Shown: positions 13,399 to 22,195, counted from the first letter of the stretch. The stretch: 28,924 nucleotides of DNA from DATJMJ01 sp035503915 (GCA_035503915.1 DATJSU010000041.1:1-28924), one strand, 5' to 3'. Made by a program: numbers and translations. Notes: generated by a model from the letters alone, not told the origin.

Positions 13399-15651
13399 TC
13401 AGCCGGGCGCCATGCGCCCGGGGCGGCTCGCACGAGCCGGTGTGCCGGCGGGGATGGGAACAGCCGGCGTTGGCTGGGAGGCTTCTCCGTCCGAAGCTCG
13501 CGGCACAAGCTTGCGCGCCCGGCGGCCGTGACGTGCATTGCGGGCCCACCAAACTGCCAGGAAAAACGCCGCCCCCGCCATCACGGCGAGCGCCACGCCG
13601 CTCGTCGCAGTCGAGCGGACCGTGTCCGTGCTCTCGGCGATCTCGAAGTCGCCGTTTGGCGTCCCGAGCGCAAGTGACAGCTGGAAGACCCCGCTCGTCC
13701 TCACGGCGACAGGGATCTGGAGAGTGGTCGTCTTGGTGATGGTGAGAGCGCAACTTTCCGAACCCGCTCCGATGGGGGAGCAGGCCCCTTCCCTGAACTT
13801 TTCGGGTACGAAGCTCAATTCGTCGCTCGAGAGCAGCAGCCGGACGGTGGCGGGCGCGGAAGAGGTGTACAGGATCGCGAGCGGCAGGCGGCTGTCGTGA
13901 GAGGTCAGGGTGATGGATGCCGGAGCAGGCAGGCGGATCCTGGCAAGTTGCAGACGGGCAGCATTGTCTGCGGCCGTGATGATGGCGGCTCGTTGCTTCC
14001 CGTTGAACACAGACGAGAGGCTCACCAGGAGCTGCTGGTCGAGGGCGCTCACGGCCGGGGAGGCTCCCCCGTACACGTCGCCATCGGCGGAGACTTCGTC
14101 CGCCGCCTGTTGCAGCCCGCCCGCCCCTTCCAGCTGAGCCCCCTCCGTCGGCCCTTCGAGCGAGCGTTGCATGCTGGTAGCCGGGACCTGGGAGAACTCT
14201 TCCGCCAACGTCGTTGCCTGGACCAACGGGTCGCCCTGCAGCCCGGAGAGCACGACGGTGAGGAACACGGGGCTCACGACGGTGCCGGCGGCGGGCAGCA
14301 AGACGACCCCGCGACGGTCCCCGGGCGCTTCGAGGTCGATCATCGCCAGCTCGGCGAGGACCTGGTTGGCGACAAGGACCGCTTGACCGGGCGCCGATGC
14401 TCCGGCAACGCGCGAGGAGAGCTCGGTGTCTGCTCCGATCACCTCGAGGGAGGTACCGCCCTCTCGCATGCTGGCAGGCTCCGCGAATGTCAACCCCAGC
14501 TGCGTAGCCGGGAGCGGGCTGAGATCTGCCTCCGGCACCGTCACCTGGCGCGCGCCGGAGGACACCAGGGCGGCCAATGTCGTCGGGTCGGTCCCATCAG
14601 GGAAAGCCCACACACGAGTGCCCGGCGAGCTGCCGAGCAGGTCCCCGAGGGCCGAGCTACCTTCTGCCAGCTCCGTGGCGAGGTCAGCCGAAAGCCCCGA
14701 GCTCACAAGGCTGGGCATGTCGACTGGCAGCGCTGTCGACGGGAGCAGTTCGTCACCCGAGCCGATTGCTGAGCGTAAGGCTGCGACGGCAGCCTTACCC
14801 TCCGGGCCGGCCCGGGCCATCGCCTCGACCGTAGCCACGTCGGCTGCCACCGTCATCGGGACATGGTGTGCGGCGAGCTGCGCAGTGTCCGATGCAAGCT
14901 CGGCCTCGGCAGGACCGGGCAGGAGCCCTGGCGCGCCGGTTTGCGGATTGACGGGCACCGAGGCTGCCACTGGTATGACGAAGCTGGCTCGAAGCGGTTG
15001 GAGGCTGCTGGCATCCTTGCCCGCGTAGACAAGGAAGGTAGTAAGGGGCTGGCCGACCCGGACGCCCTCCGGCAACTTCTCGAGGAAGACCTGTACCGGG
15101 TAGACCCCTGTGCCGAGCGACAGAGCACCGAGAGGGATCTCGACCTCGGCTCCCCCGTCCGGCCCTCGTGCGAGGTCGCTCAGGGGGACCGGCCCCGTTG
15201 GAGGCGAGTAGAGGTAATTGGAGACCTGGCCGGCGAGCGCTGCTTGGAACTCGGAACGAGCACTGAGAGCTCCGTAAAGGACGACGGCCAGCGACTCGGT
15301 GGAAGCGTCACTTGCCGTGACCTGGAGCTCCATGTCGAACGTGCTCTGAGCAGGCCCGACCCAAGCTGTCTGAGACAACAGCTCGAGCGAATCGGGGCCG
15401 GCGAGGACGTCGGGCCGAGGTGGTTGGGGATTTGGCGTGCCGCCGCCGCGCTGGGTTGACGGGGAAGGCGAGGCCGCGGACGGCGGAGAAGCCGGGGCAC
15501 GCCCGGAAGCACCGGCGGGCGCGGGGGGCCACCAAGCCCCCCAGAGCGCAGTACCCACCGTTAATACAACTGATACAACGAGCGCATGCCCCCGCAGCGG
15601 CGCACGCGGTAACGACAAGCCGGGTCGCAGAGCCGCCGGCACGAGCCTCAC
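13399..15651 (-). CDS. DUF6049 family exported membrane-anchored protein
   Basis: A 750-residue protein of the family next to murJ in Actinobacteria (Rv3909 in M. tuberculosis), function unknown. A hydrophobic N-terminal segment (HALVVSVVLTVGTALWGAWW, about 21-40) acts as signal or anchor. A Pro/Ser-rich linker follows, then a large exported region with repeated beta-rich stretches. A C-terminal helix (SGVALAVMAGAAFFLAVWWA) and a basic tail keep the end in the cytoplasm. Large Ala/Leu/Val content and only two visible cysteines (ACSPIGAGSESC) near the end are seen. GTG 15651 is chosen: it follows the GNAT stop by 13 bases; GTG 15642 is an alternative. A role in envelope assembly with MurJ is inferred from context. 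Confidence 0.85.
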   Translation of the reverse strand: MRLVPAALRPGLSLPRAPLRGHALVVSVVLTVGTALWGAWWPPAPAGASGRAPASPPSAASPSPSTQRGGGTPNPQPPRPDVLAGPDSLELLSQTAWVGPAQSTFDMELQVTASDASTESLAVVLYGALSARSEFQAALAGQVSNYLYSPPTGPVPLSDLARGPDGGAEVEIPLGALSLGTGVYPVQVFLEKLPEGVRVGQPLTTFLVYAGKDASSLQPLRASFVIPVAASVPVNPQTGAPGLLPGPAEAELASDTAQLAAHHVPMTVAADVATVEAMARAGPEGKAAVAALRSAIGSGDELLPSTALPVDMPSLVSSGLSADLATELAEGSSALGDLLGSSPGTRVWAFPDGTDPTTLAALVSSGARQVTVPEADLSPLPATQLGLTFAEPASMREGGTSLEVIGADTELSSRVAGASAPGQAVLVANQVLAELAMIDLEAPGDRRGVVLLPAAGTVVSPVFLTVVLSGLQGDPLVQATTLAEEFSQVPATSMQRSLEGPTEGAQLEGAGGLQQAADEVSADGDVYGGASPAVSALDQQLLVSLSSVFNGKQRAAIITAADNAARLQLARIRLPAPASITLTSHDSRLPLAILYTSSAPATVRLLLSSDELSFVPEKFREGACSPIGAGSESCALTITKTTTLQIPVAVRTSGVFQLSLALGTPNGDFEIAESTDTVRSTATSGVALAVMAGAAFFLAVWWARNARHGRRARKLVPRASDGEASQPTPAVPIPAGTPARASRPGRMAPG

Positions 15652-15664
15652 TTCCGCGCCATGC

Positions 15665-16456
15665 CTAGTCAGGCACCGTGGCGCCGGTACGAGCCGACAG
15701 CACGCACAGGCCGTCGGGATCTTCCCGGAAACCCGCCCACCGGTAAAGAGCCAGCGCCGCCCCATTGCCTTTTTGCGTATTGACAGCGACGTGGGAGGCA
15801 CCAGCCTTGCGCAGCCACACGAGCCCGTCCATGAGGAGCCTCTTGCCGAGCCCCCTCCCCTGCGCTTGGGGTACCACCGCCAGACGCTGCACGAAGCCAC
15901 GCCCGCCCGAAGCCCCGCAGATGGCGTACCCCTCCACCTTGTGCCCCTCACCGAGGACCACGCGGAGCCGGGCACTTTCGGTCGCCCCGAGGGCCTCCCT
16001 CAACCCTGCGCGGTCGAGGCGCCAAAACGGGCTGAAGGCCGCGGCGTCGACCTCGAGCACTCCTGTTTTGCGCCAGAACCGTGCCCTTCGCACGGCAGGC
16101 CCGGGCGGAGCCGGCGGGAGCGGTGCAGGAGCGTCGAGGACCAAAAGGTGCAGTTGTTCCTGGACCTCGAAACCCGCTTCGACAAAACCTCGCTGCTCGT
16201 GGCGCCCCAACGCGCCGGTCACGACTCGCTCGTACCCCTTGGCCGCAAGCGCCTTCAGGCAGTACCGGGCGAACTCGGCAGACACAGGCCGGCCGTCGGG
16301 CAGAGGTGCCAGGAAAGCGACCGACCGGTCCGCTCGCCAGCAGCCCGCCCTCGCTCGTTCGCCGCCCATCCGCAGAGTGGTCGCAGCGGTCCCCGTGAGC
16401 GGTAAACGGCGCGCCGAAGAGCCCCTTCTGGCCGCTACGAGGGCTTCCTGGCTCAT
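15665..16456 (-). CDS. GNAT family N-acetyltransferase, probably a degenerate tandem
   Basis: A 263-residue acetyltransferase. The C-terminal half has a complete GNAT fold: FVQRLAVVPQAQGRGLGKRLL carries the acetyl-CoA pyrophosphate-binding QGRGLG, followed by VAVNTQKGNGAALALYRWAGF. The N-terminal half (KALAAKGYERVVTGALGRHEQRGFVEAGFEVQEQL) resembles the end of a second, worn GNAT domain. Substrate is unknown. Mycothiol synthase MshD is also a tandem GNAT, but the LYVE-DN pattern I expect is missing, so I do not assign it. The ATG at 16456 gives MSQEALVAARRG. The gene heads the minus-strand run into DUF6049 (13 bases apart) and diverges from pilT across 61 bases. Confidence 0.85.
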   Translation of the reverse strand: MSQEALVAARRGSSARRLPLTGTAATTLRMGGERARAGCWRADRSVAFLAPLPDGRPVSAEFARYCLKALAAKGYERVVTGALGRHEQRGFVEAGFEVQEQLHLLVLDAPAPLPPAPPGPAVRRARFWRKTGVLEVDAAAFSPFWRLDRAGLREALGATESARLRVVLGEGHKVEGYAICGASGGRGFVQRLAVVPQAQGRGLGKRLLMDGLVWLRKAGASHVAVNTQKGNGAALALYRWAGFREDPDGLCVLSARTGATVPD

Positions 16457-16517
16457 TTGCGCCCGCCCCAGACTAGTGCCGGCTCAACGAGGCGGCAGGA
16501 CATGCCGATACCGGTAA

Positions 16518-17609
16518 GTGGTGATCGACCTACCCGCCGTCTTACGCCACGTAGTGGAGCAGGGCGCTTCCGACCTGCACATCAAGGTCGGCTCCGCGCC
16601 GAGGGTCCGGATCAATGGCGACCTGCGCATGACCCCGTTCCCCACCGTAGCGCCCGAGGAGTGCGAGGAGCTGGTGCAGGTCATCCTCCCGCCCGAACGC
16701 TTGGAGGAGTTCAAGGAGACGGGCGAGGCCGATTTCTCCCTGTCGGTCAGCGGTCTGGGGCGGTTCCGCTGCAATGCTTTCCGCCAGCGCGGCACGGCGG
16801 GCCTCGTCCTGCGGCGAGTGCTCCCGAGCGCCCTGTCGGCGACAGACCTCGGGCTCCCCCCGGTCGTGACCAGGCTGGCAGAGGAGCAGCGCGGCCTCGT
16901 CCTCGTCACCGGGCCGACGGGCTCGGGAAAGACGACCACCCTCGCCGCCATGATCGACCATATAAACAACAGCCGGTCGGCCAACATCATCACTATCGAG
17001 GACCCGATCGAGGTGCTCCACAGGGACAAGATGTCGATCGTCAGCCAGCGCGAGATCGGCACCGATACGCGCAACTGGTCCCAGGCCATGCGCCGGGTGC
17101 TGCGGCAGGATCCCGATGTCATCCTCGTCGGGGAGATGCGGGACGCCGAGACGATCCAGGCAGCCCTGTCGGCGGGCGAGACCGGCCACCTCGTCCTTTC
17201 GACCCTCCACACGACCAATGCCACCGAGACGGTGAACCGCGTCGTCGACTTTTTCCCGCAATTCCAGCAGCGTCAGGTCCGGATCAGCCTGGCATCAGTG
17301 CTACGGGGCGTTGTGAGCCAGCGCCTCGTCCCGCGCGCCGACGGCGTGGGCCGTTGTGTCGCCGTGGAAGCGATGGTCATGACCGGGCGTATATACGACC
17401 GCATCCTCGACCCCACCGGGGGCTCGGGCGAAACGATCGAGGACGTCATAGCCGAAGGCGAGTACCACGGCATGGTCACTTTCGACCAGAGCCTGTTCAA
17501 CCTGTTCAAGGCGGGCGAAATCTCGCTGCGGGCTGCCCTCCAGGCAGCGACGAACCCACATGACTTCAGGGTCGCGCTGCAGACCGCCGGGCTGCTGCCG
17601 GCGGTCTGA
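16518..17609 (+). CDS. pilT: PilT-type twitching motility ATPase
   Basis: A 363-residue hexameric secretion ATPase of the PilT family, which in type IV pili powers retraction. The N-terminal PAS-like domain has ASDLHIKVGSAPRVRINGDL, typical of PilT. The Walker A GPTGSGKTTTL is at about 132-142, the Asp box is IITIEDPIEVLH, the Walker B is DPDVILVGEMRD (about 198-209), and the His box is TGHLVLSTLHTTNA. The C-terminal TFDQSLFNLFKAGEIS replaces the usual retraction segment but is similar in position. GTG 16518 or GTG 16521 is the start; the ribosome binding site is weak. No other pilus gene lies in this window, so its partner machinery, if any, is elsewhere. Confidence 0.93.
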   Translation: MVIDLPAVLRHVVEQGASDLHIKVGSAPRVRINGDLRMTPFPTVAPEECEELVQVILPPERLEEFKETGEADFSLSVSGLGRFRCNAFRQRGTAGLVLRRVLPSALSATDLGLPPVVTRLAEEQRGLVLVTGPTGSGKTTTLAAMIDHINNSRSANIITIEDPIEVLHRDKMSIVSQREIGTDTRNWSQAMRRVLRQDPDVILVGEMRDAETIQAALSAGETGHLVLSTLHTTNATETVNRVVDFFPQFQQRQVRISLASVLRGVVSQRLVPRADGVGRCVAVEAMVMTGRIYDRILDPTGGSGETIEDVIAEGEYHGMVTFDQSLFNLFKAGEISLRAALQAATNPHDFRVALQTAGLLPAV

Positions 17610-17666
17610 GGCACCAGCCGGTTTAAACCGCACGGAGGCAGTCGGGGGGCCCGTAGGCTCGCGGTC

Positions 17667-19061
17667 GTGGTCCCGGAAAGGCTCATGCCCGTGCTGGGCG
17701 AGGCAAATGAGCTGGCGTCTTTGTTCGACAAGTGCGGCGCGCGCCTCTACCTGGTCGGGGGGGCAGTCCGGGACGCGTTCCTCGACCGGCTCGGCCCTGG
17801 TAGCGACCTGGACTTCACGACTGACGCGCTGCCTGAGCGCACCGAGCAGATCCTGAGAGGCTGGGCGGACAGCACCTGGTCGCAAGGGAAGCGCTTCGGC
17901 ACGATCGGCGCTTCTCGTGGGGGACGCCGGGTCGAGGTCACAACCCACCGCTCCGAGGAGTACGACCCCTCGTCCCGCAAGCCCGACGTCGTTTTTTCCA
18001 CGGCGCTCGAAGCGGACCTTTCGCGCCGTGATTTCACGGTCAACGCGATGGCGATCTCGCTCCCGGACGTCGTGCTCGTGGACCCCTTCAACGGCGTGGC
18101 GGACCTGTCCACCAAGACGCTGCGGACGCCGTTGGCAGCTGAGGCGTCGTTCACAGACGACCCGCTGCGGATGCTGCGCGCCGCCAGGTTCATCGCCGAC
18201 TACGGCCTGGAGCCCGCGCCGGAGATCCTGGCAGCGGTGGGGCGCCTGAGGGGGAGGCTGGACATCGTCTCGGACGAGCGGATCCGGGAGGAGCTCGACA
18301 AGCTCATCGTTGTACCCGACCCGTCGGCCGGTTTGTGGTTCCTCGTGAGGACGGGCCTCGCCGAGGAGTTCGTCCCCGAACTACCGGCGCTCGCGTTGGA
18401 GCAGGACCCGTTGCACCGGCACAAGGACGTCCTCGCCCACACCATTGCCGTCGTGCAACGGGCCAGGCCCGACCGGCTTGTCCGCCTTGCGGCTCTCTTC
18501 CACGACATCGGCAAGCCGAAGACCCGTTCGTTCGGCCCCGGAGGCACCGTCACCTTCCACCACCATGAGCTTGTCGGAGCGAGGATGACGCGGGACCGTA
18601 TGCGGGCCTTGCGCTACCCGACCGAGGACACCGAAAAGGTCGTGAAGCTCGTGGAACTGCACCTCCGCTTCCACACCTACGGGTTGGGCTGGACCGACAG
18701 CGCTGTGCGCAGGTATGTCCGCGACGTCGGCGACCTGTTGGAGCCTCTCAACGAACTGACGCGTGCCGACTGCACGACTCGCAACGCCGCCAAGGCCAAG
18801 GCTCTTTCAGACCGCATGGACGAGCTCGAGCGGCGCATAGAGGAACTGAAAGACAAAGAGGAGCTCGCAGCGATCCGCCCGGACCTCGACGGCCTCGAGG
18901 TCATGGCGCACCTGGGGCTAAAGCCCGGCCCGGTAGTCGGGCGTGCTCTTTCCTACCTGCTCGAACTGAGGCTCGACGAGGGCCCTCACGCGCACGAGGA
19001 CGCTCTCGCATTGCTCGACCAGTGGTGGTCGAGCCAACCCGAGGCCGGCCAGAGCGGCTGA
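17667..19061 (+). CDS. pcnA: CCA tRNA nucleotidyltransferase / poly(A) polymerase family (PcnA)
   Basis: A 464-residue class II nucleotidyltransferase predicted to add or repair the CCA end of tRNAs. The polymerase domain shows LVGGAVRD (29-36) and the metal-binding SDLDFTT (Asp47, Asp49), then RRDFTVNAMA and the DDPLRMLRAARF motif. An HD domain follows, with HKDVLAHT and LFHDIGKPKTRSFG (His279-Asp280), and a second metal site in FHHHELVGA. The HD domain suggests added phosphohydrolase activity, as in many bacterial CCA enzymes. GTG 17667 is used; ATG 17685 is a possible later start. It lies 57 bases after pilT and converges on ino1. This is the same gene that neighbours the murJ cluster in Mycobacterium. 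Confidence 0.93.
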   Translation: MVPERLMPVLGEANELASLFDKCGARLYLVGGAVRDAFLDRLGPGSDLDFTTDALPERTEQILRGWADSTWSQGKRFGTIGASRGGRRVEVTTHRSEEYDPSSRKPDVVFSTALEADLSRRDFTVNAMAISLPDVVLVDPFNGVADLSTKTLRTPLAAEASFTDDPLRMLRAARFIADYGLEPAPEILAAVGRLRGRLDIVSDERIREELDKLIVVPDPSAGLWFLVRTGLAEEFVPELPALALEQDPLHRHKDVLAHTIAVVQRARPDRLVRLAALFHDIGKPKTRSFGPGGTVTFHHHELVGARMTRDRMRALRYPTEDTEKVVKLVELHLRFHTYGLGWTDSAVRRYVRDVGDLLEPLNELTRADCTTRNAAKAKALSDRMDELERRIEELKDKEELAAIRPDLDGLEVMAHLGLKPGPVVGRALSYLLELRLDEGPHAHEDALALLDQWWSSQPEAGQSG

Positions 19062-19071
19062 CCTGGCCGGC
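19044..19071. terminator. Candidate terminator hairpin at the pcnA-ino1 convergence
   Basis: GCCGGCCAG (19044-19052) and CTGGCCGGC (19063-19071) are a perfect nine-base inverted repeat with a ten-base loop that contains the pcnA stop codon. It lies between two convergent genes. There is no T-run, so it is a candidate only. Confidence 0.45.
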
Positions 19072-19104
19072 TGCGGCGGCGTGCACCGTCAACCGGGTGG
19101 CAAG

Positions 19105-20175
19105 TCAGACGCCTGAAGCAAAATCCTCGACCAGTTGACGGCAAACGTCGTCGTGGTACTGCACCGGCGGGGACTTCATGAAATAGGCGGACGGCCCGAG
19201 GAGCGGCCCGCCGATGCCGCGGTCCCTGGCGAGCTTGATGCAGCGCACGGCATCTATCACCACGCCCGCGGAGTTGGGCGAGTCCCAAACTTCGAGCTTC
19301 AGTTCGATGTTGAGCGGGGCATCTCCAAAATTGCGCCCTTCCAACCTGATGTACGCCCACTTGCGGTCTTCGAGCCAGTCAACGTGGTCGGACGGCCCGA
19401 CGTGGATATCCCGAGCCGAGATGCCACGGTCGATTTGGCTTGTTACAGCTTGCGTCTTGGAGATTTTCTTCGATTCGAGGCGCTCACGCTCGAGCATGTT
19501 CTTGAAGTCCATATTGCCGCCGAAATTGAGCTGGTAGGTGCGGTCGAGCGCAAGGCCCCGGTCTTCGAAGAGCCGGGCGAGTACCCGATGAGCGATAGTC
19601 GATCCCAGTTGGCTCTTTATGTCGTCCCCGATGATCGGCACCCCTGCCTCCCTGAACCGCTCGGCCCATAGCGGGTCGCTGGCGATGAACACGGGTATTG
19701 CGTTGACAAATCCTGTCCCGGCTTCGAGGCAACTGCGGGCGTAGTGCTTCTGCGCCTCCTCGGAACCAACGGGGAGGTAGGAGACAAGGACGTCGGCTCC
19801 GGCCGAGCGCAGTACCTCTGCGACGTCGACCGGTGCCGCCGGCGACTCTTCGACTGTCTGGCGGTAGTACTTGCCAAGCCCGTCGAAAGTCGGGCCGCGC
19901 AGGACCTCGACACCTAGCTCGCCGACATTTGCGAACCGATAGGTGTTGTTTTGCCCCGCCCAGATAGCCTTGCTCACGTCCTGGCCCACCTTCATGTTGT
20001 CGACGTCGAACGCCGCCACGACCTCTACGTCCCGTACGTGGTACCCGCCGAGGACGACGTGCATCAACCCCGGGACCCGATCGTGCGGGCTCGAACCGCG
20101 GTAATACTCCAGGCCCTGTACCAAAGAACTGGCACAGTTGCCGATGCCCGCGATCGCCAGGCGGATCTTTGACAT
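19105..20175 (-). CDS. ino1: Inositol-3-phosphate synthase
   Basis: A 356-residue NAD-dependent enzyme that converts glucose 6-phosphate to myo-inositol 1-phosphate (1L-myo-inositol 3-phosphate), the first step toward phosphatidylinositol and mycothiol in Actinobacteria. The N-terminal nucleotide-binding motif is IAGIGNCASSLVQGLEYY. Other hallmarks are VVAAFDVDNMKVGQD, VSYLPVGSEEAQKHYA, IPVFIASDP, GDDIKSQLGSTIAHRVLA, QLNFGGNMDFKNML and ERLESKKISKTQAV. ATG 20175 has GGAAGG eight bases upstream. It lies 27 bases after padR on the same strand, as in M. tuberculosis (Rv0046c/Rv0047c), so PadR probably regulates both genes. Inositol supply links it to the thioredoxin genes through thiol homeostasis, which is inference. 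Confidence 0.96.
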   Translation of the reverse strand: MSKIRLAIAGIGNCASSLVQGLEYYRGSSPHDRVPGLMHVVLGGYHVRDVEVVAAFDVDNMKVGQDVSKAIWAGQNNTYRFANVGELGVEVLRGPTFDGLGKYYRQTVEESPAAPVDVAEVLRSAGADVLVSYLPVGSEEAQKHYARSCLEAGTGFVNAIPVFIASDPLWAERFREAGVPIIGDDIKSQLGSTIAHRVLARLFEDRGLALDRTYQLNFGGNMDFKNMLERERLESKKISKTQAVTSQIDRGISARDIHVGPSDHVDWLEDRKWAYIRLEGRNFGDAPLNIELKLEVWDSPNSAGVVIDAVRCIKLARDRGIGGPLLGPSAYFMKSPPVQYHDDVCRQLVEDFASGV

Positions 20176-20202
20176 TTTTGAGACCTTCCTTTTTTGTCGT
20201 CG

Positions 20203-20925
20203 TTACGGTTCAGTCGAGCCTGGAGGCGCCGCAGGCCCTCCGCCAGCGGGGCCACGCGGCCTTTGGAGCTGCGATGCGCTCGCGAGCGGGACGAGCCTTT
20301 TTGTTTGCCGCCGCCAGTCCGCCAGCCCATCTGCCCGACCCTCGGCCCCGGCGGTGGCCGGGCCCTCGCCGCGCACCGGATCCCGTTCTTCCCGGATGAG
20401 CCTGTCGAGCCAGGAAACGTGGCTCGAAAGCTCTTCTTGCTGGCGCTCGGACAGGACCAGCATGTAACGGTCCTCGCGCCGGGCCCTCGCGCGCGCCGCC
20501 ATTTGCGCCAGCCTCTCACCGAGCACGGCACGTCGCTGCTCGAGCATGCCGAGGCGAGCCTCGGGGGGCAGATAGCGTGCGAACGCCAACCGGAGGTTGA
20601 ACGAGCGGTCGTCGTCCCCGCTCTTGCGGCTGTCCGCCAACAAATCCTCGAACATCTGGGCGCCGAGCGGGGTGATGGAGTACACCTTGCGCCGGCGGCT
20701 CGAGCGCCGCTCGAGCGGCTCGGCATCGCTTCCGCCATCGCTTGTGCCCCTGCTCTGGGCTATGACCCGCACGGCGCCGGCCACCTCGAGGCGCGCCAAG
20801 GCCGGGTAGAGCGAGCCGAAAGAAACCGCGCCCGAGAGGCCAAAGACATCCGCCAACTGCTTCTTGAGCTCGTAACCGTGCATCTCCTGTTCCTTCAGCA
20901 GGCCAAGGACGGCCATCTCGAGCAT
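20203..20925 (-). CDS. PadR family transcriptional regulator
   Basis: A 240-residue winged-helix repressor. The PadR domain covers about 1-95: MLEMAVLGLLKEQEMHGYELKKQL, then VSFGSLYPALARLEVAGAV with the recognition helix, and RRKVYSITPLGAQMFEDLL. An insert of about 18 Ser/Gly/Arg residues interrupts the wing. A coiled-coil dimerisation part follows (about 110-185), and the last 50 residues are low-complexity. ATG 20925 has no ribosome binding site, so the message may have little or no leader; a second in-frame ATG is three codons later. A nested dyad (20934-20965) lies immediately upstream and is the probable autoregulatory operator. The gene is followed by ino1. Confidence 0.9.
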   Translation of the reverse strand: MLEMAVLGLLKEQEMHGYELKKQLADVFGLSGAVSFGSLYPALARLEVAGAVRVIAQSRGTSDGGSDAEPLERRSSRRRKVYSITPLGAQMFEDLLADSRKSGDDDRSFNLRLAFARYLPPEARLGMLEQRRAVLGERLAQMAARARARREDRYMLVLSERQQEELSSHVSWLDRLIREERDPVRGEGPATAGAEGRADGLADWRRQTKRLVPLASASQLQRPRGPAGGGPAAPPGSTEP

Positions 20926-20933
20926 CGGTTCTG

Positions 20934-20965
20934 GATGTTAGCACGATATATCGGTCCGCTACATC
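20934..20965. promoter_or_regulatory. Candidate PadR operator
   Basis: The perfect palindrome CGATATATCG (20944-20953) sits between imperfectly inverted arms, GATGTTAGC (20934-20942) and GCTACATC (20958-20965). The ATGT...ACAT ends resemble known PadR operators, though the spacing is larger than usual. A TATCGT hexamer inside it on the minus strand could be the -10 of padR, so binding would block the promoter. Confidence 0.55.
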
Positions 20966-21155
20966 GTTCAGCTATATCCGCCTCATTGCTCTCCCCACCC
21001 GGCGGCTCAGTCCCTCAACATGTCCCGACCTGCACCTCGGGCGGCCGGCGGGGCGCGATCCTCGAAGCCCGTGGCTTCTCGGACGAGGGCGACCGGCCCC
21101 TGGAGCGTCAGTCAGGGGTGCGCACCCAGGTACGCTGTTGAGCCGTGGTCTGCCG

Positions 21156-21581
21156 ATGGCTATGAGATTTCTCCCCAAAGCGGCGTCGAGCGCGGGGTCA
21201 CCGTTCCGGGTCGCGGGGAACGTCGATTACCGCCTGGCGCGCAATGTCGTCGTCAGCGAGTACCGCAAGGGCCACCTGTCCCGCCTGGACATTTGCGACG
21301 CGCACCCCGAGCTCCTGCGTGCTGCCGCCGACGCCGGGGAGGACTCCCAGGAGGACTGCCCGATCTGCGAGGACGTCAAGCTGCGGCTCGTCTCGTACGT
21401 CTTCGGGCACCGCTTACCTGCTTCGGGGCGCTGCGTCGCTTCCAAGAAAGAGCTCGCCAAGCTGGCGACTCCCGGCAAGGACCTCGCCTGCTACGTCGTA
21501 GAGGTTTGCCCGAGCTGTTATTGGAACTACCTTTCGCAGGCCTTCTCGCTCTCAGCCGTCCAGCGCTACAAGAGGCAATAA
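21156..21581 (+). CDS. DUF5318 family zinc-ribbon-like protein
   Basis: A 141-residue protein of the DUF5318 family (Rv0049 in M. tuberculosis), function unknown. Family features are VDYRLARNVVVSEYRKGHLSRLDICDAHPELLRAA, a Cys pair in CPICED, LVSYVFGHRLPASGRCV and a second Cys pair in VCPSCYWN, which together could bind zinc. ATG 21156 or 21162 is the probable start; TTG 21138 is less likely. A TACGCT (21131-21136) about 20 bases upstream is a plausible -10, so the leader would be short. It is divergent from padR and lies 224 bases before rpsF. As in Mycobacterium, it is flanked by padR/ino1 on one side and rpsF on the other. Confidence 0.9.
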   Translation: MAMRFLPKAASSAGSPFRVAGNVDYRLARNVVVSEYRKGHLSRLDICDAHPELLRAAADAGEDSQEDCPICEDVKLRLVSYVFGHRLPASGRCVASKKELAKLATPGKDLACYVVEVCPSCYWNYLSQAFSLSAVQRYKRQ

Positions 21582-21685
21582 CGCCTCCCGGCGCCCTGCG
21601 GAGCTTTCGGGGTAACGCTCGAAGGGCCCCTGGTCGCCGGGCCGTAATGGTCAGTGCCTCGTGACATCGTTGTTGCCCGTGAGAC

Positions 21686-21746
21686 GATCGCAGGCGTCAG
21701 GTAGCATGGCAGTCGCAATCAGGCCCTGCTCCGGACCTCCCGGAGC
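21686..21746 (+). promoter_or_regulatory. Candidate rpsF promoter and leader hairpin
   Basis: GATCGCAGGCGTC (21686-21698) is followed after three bases by TAGCAT (21702-21707), a good TANNNT -10. The same arrangement occurs at 4306-4327. A perfect seven-base stem, GCTCCGG (21728-21734) and CCGGAGC (21740-21746) with a five-base loop, would lie in the leader about 60 bases before the rpsF start. rpsF leaders in many bacteria bind the S6:S18 pair; I could not confirm that motif here. Confidence 0.4.
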
Positions 21747-21805
21747 CCTGGCGCAATACCGCGAGGTGAGCACCAGGTCCATAGGGAAAGGTAGGTGAGC
21801 CGCTG

Positions 21806-22195
21806 GTGCGGCCCTATGAAGTAATGGTCATTTTCGACGCCGGCCTGGAAGAAGACGCCATCCGGGCACTGGTGGACCGGTTTACCCAGCAACTGACTGC
21901 TGCTGGAGGCAAGTCGGTCAACGCAGATTTTTGGGGCAAGCGGCGCCTGGCGTACCCGGTGCGCCACCGCAACGAGGGCTACTACGTCGTCCTCGAGGCC
22001 AACGCTGAGCCCCCAGCTTTGTCGGCACTCCATCGCCAGCTAACCCTCACCGACGAGGTCATCCGCCACAAGGTGATCCGGCTTCCCGAGCGTGTAGCGG
22101 GACGTGCACGACCGTCAGCACCCTCAGCGTCCGGCGCTGGCAATGCAGCCGCTCCGGGCGCCGTTACGAATGGAGCATCAAATGGCACAAGATAA
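21806..22195 (+). CDS. rpsF: 30S ribosomal protein S6
   Basis: A 129-residue S6 protein that pairs with S18 on the small subunit. The core is at about 1-96: RPYEVMVIFDAGLEEDAIRALVDRF, then FWGKRRLAYPVRHRNEGYYVVLE and LTLTDEVIRHKVIRLPE. About 33 extra Ala/Gly/Ser-rich residues form a tail, part of which shares bases with ssb. GTG 21806 follows AGGTGAG by seven bases. The 3' end overlaps ssb by 14 bases. Confidence 0.96.
   Translation: MRPYEVMVIFDAGLEEDAIRALVDRFTQQLTAAGGKSVNADFWGKRRLAYPVRHRNEGYYVVLEANAEPPALSALHRQLTLTDEVIRHKVIRLPERVAGRARPSAPSASGAGNAAAPGAVTNGASNGTR

Noticed and set aside
15665..16456. Mycothiol synthase MshD
   Set aside because: Tandem GNAT layout is similar, but the N-terminal half is degenerate and the LYVE-DN type motif expected in MshD is missing.
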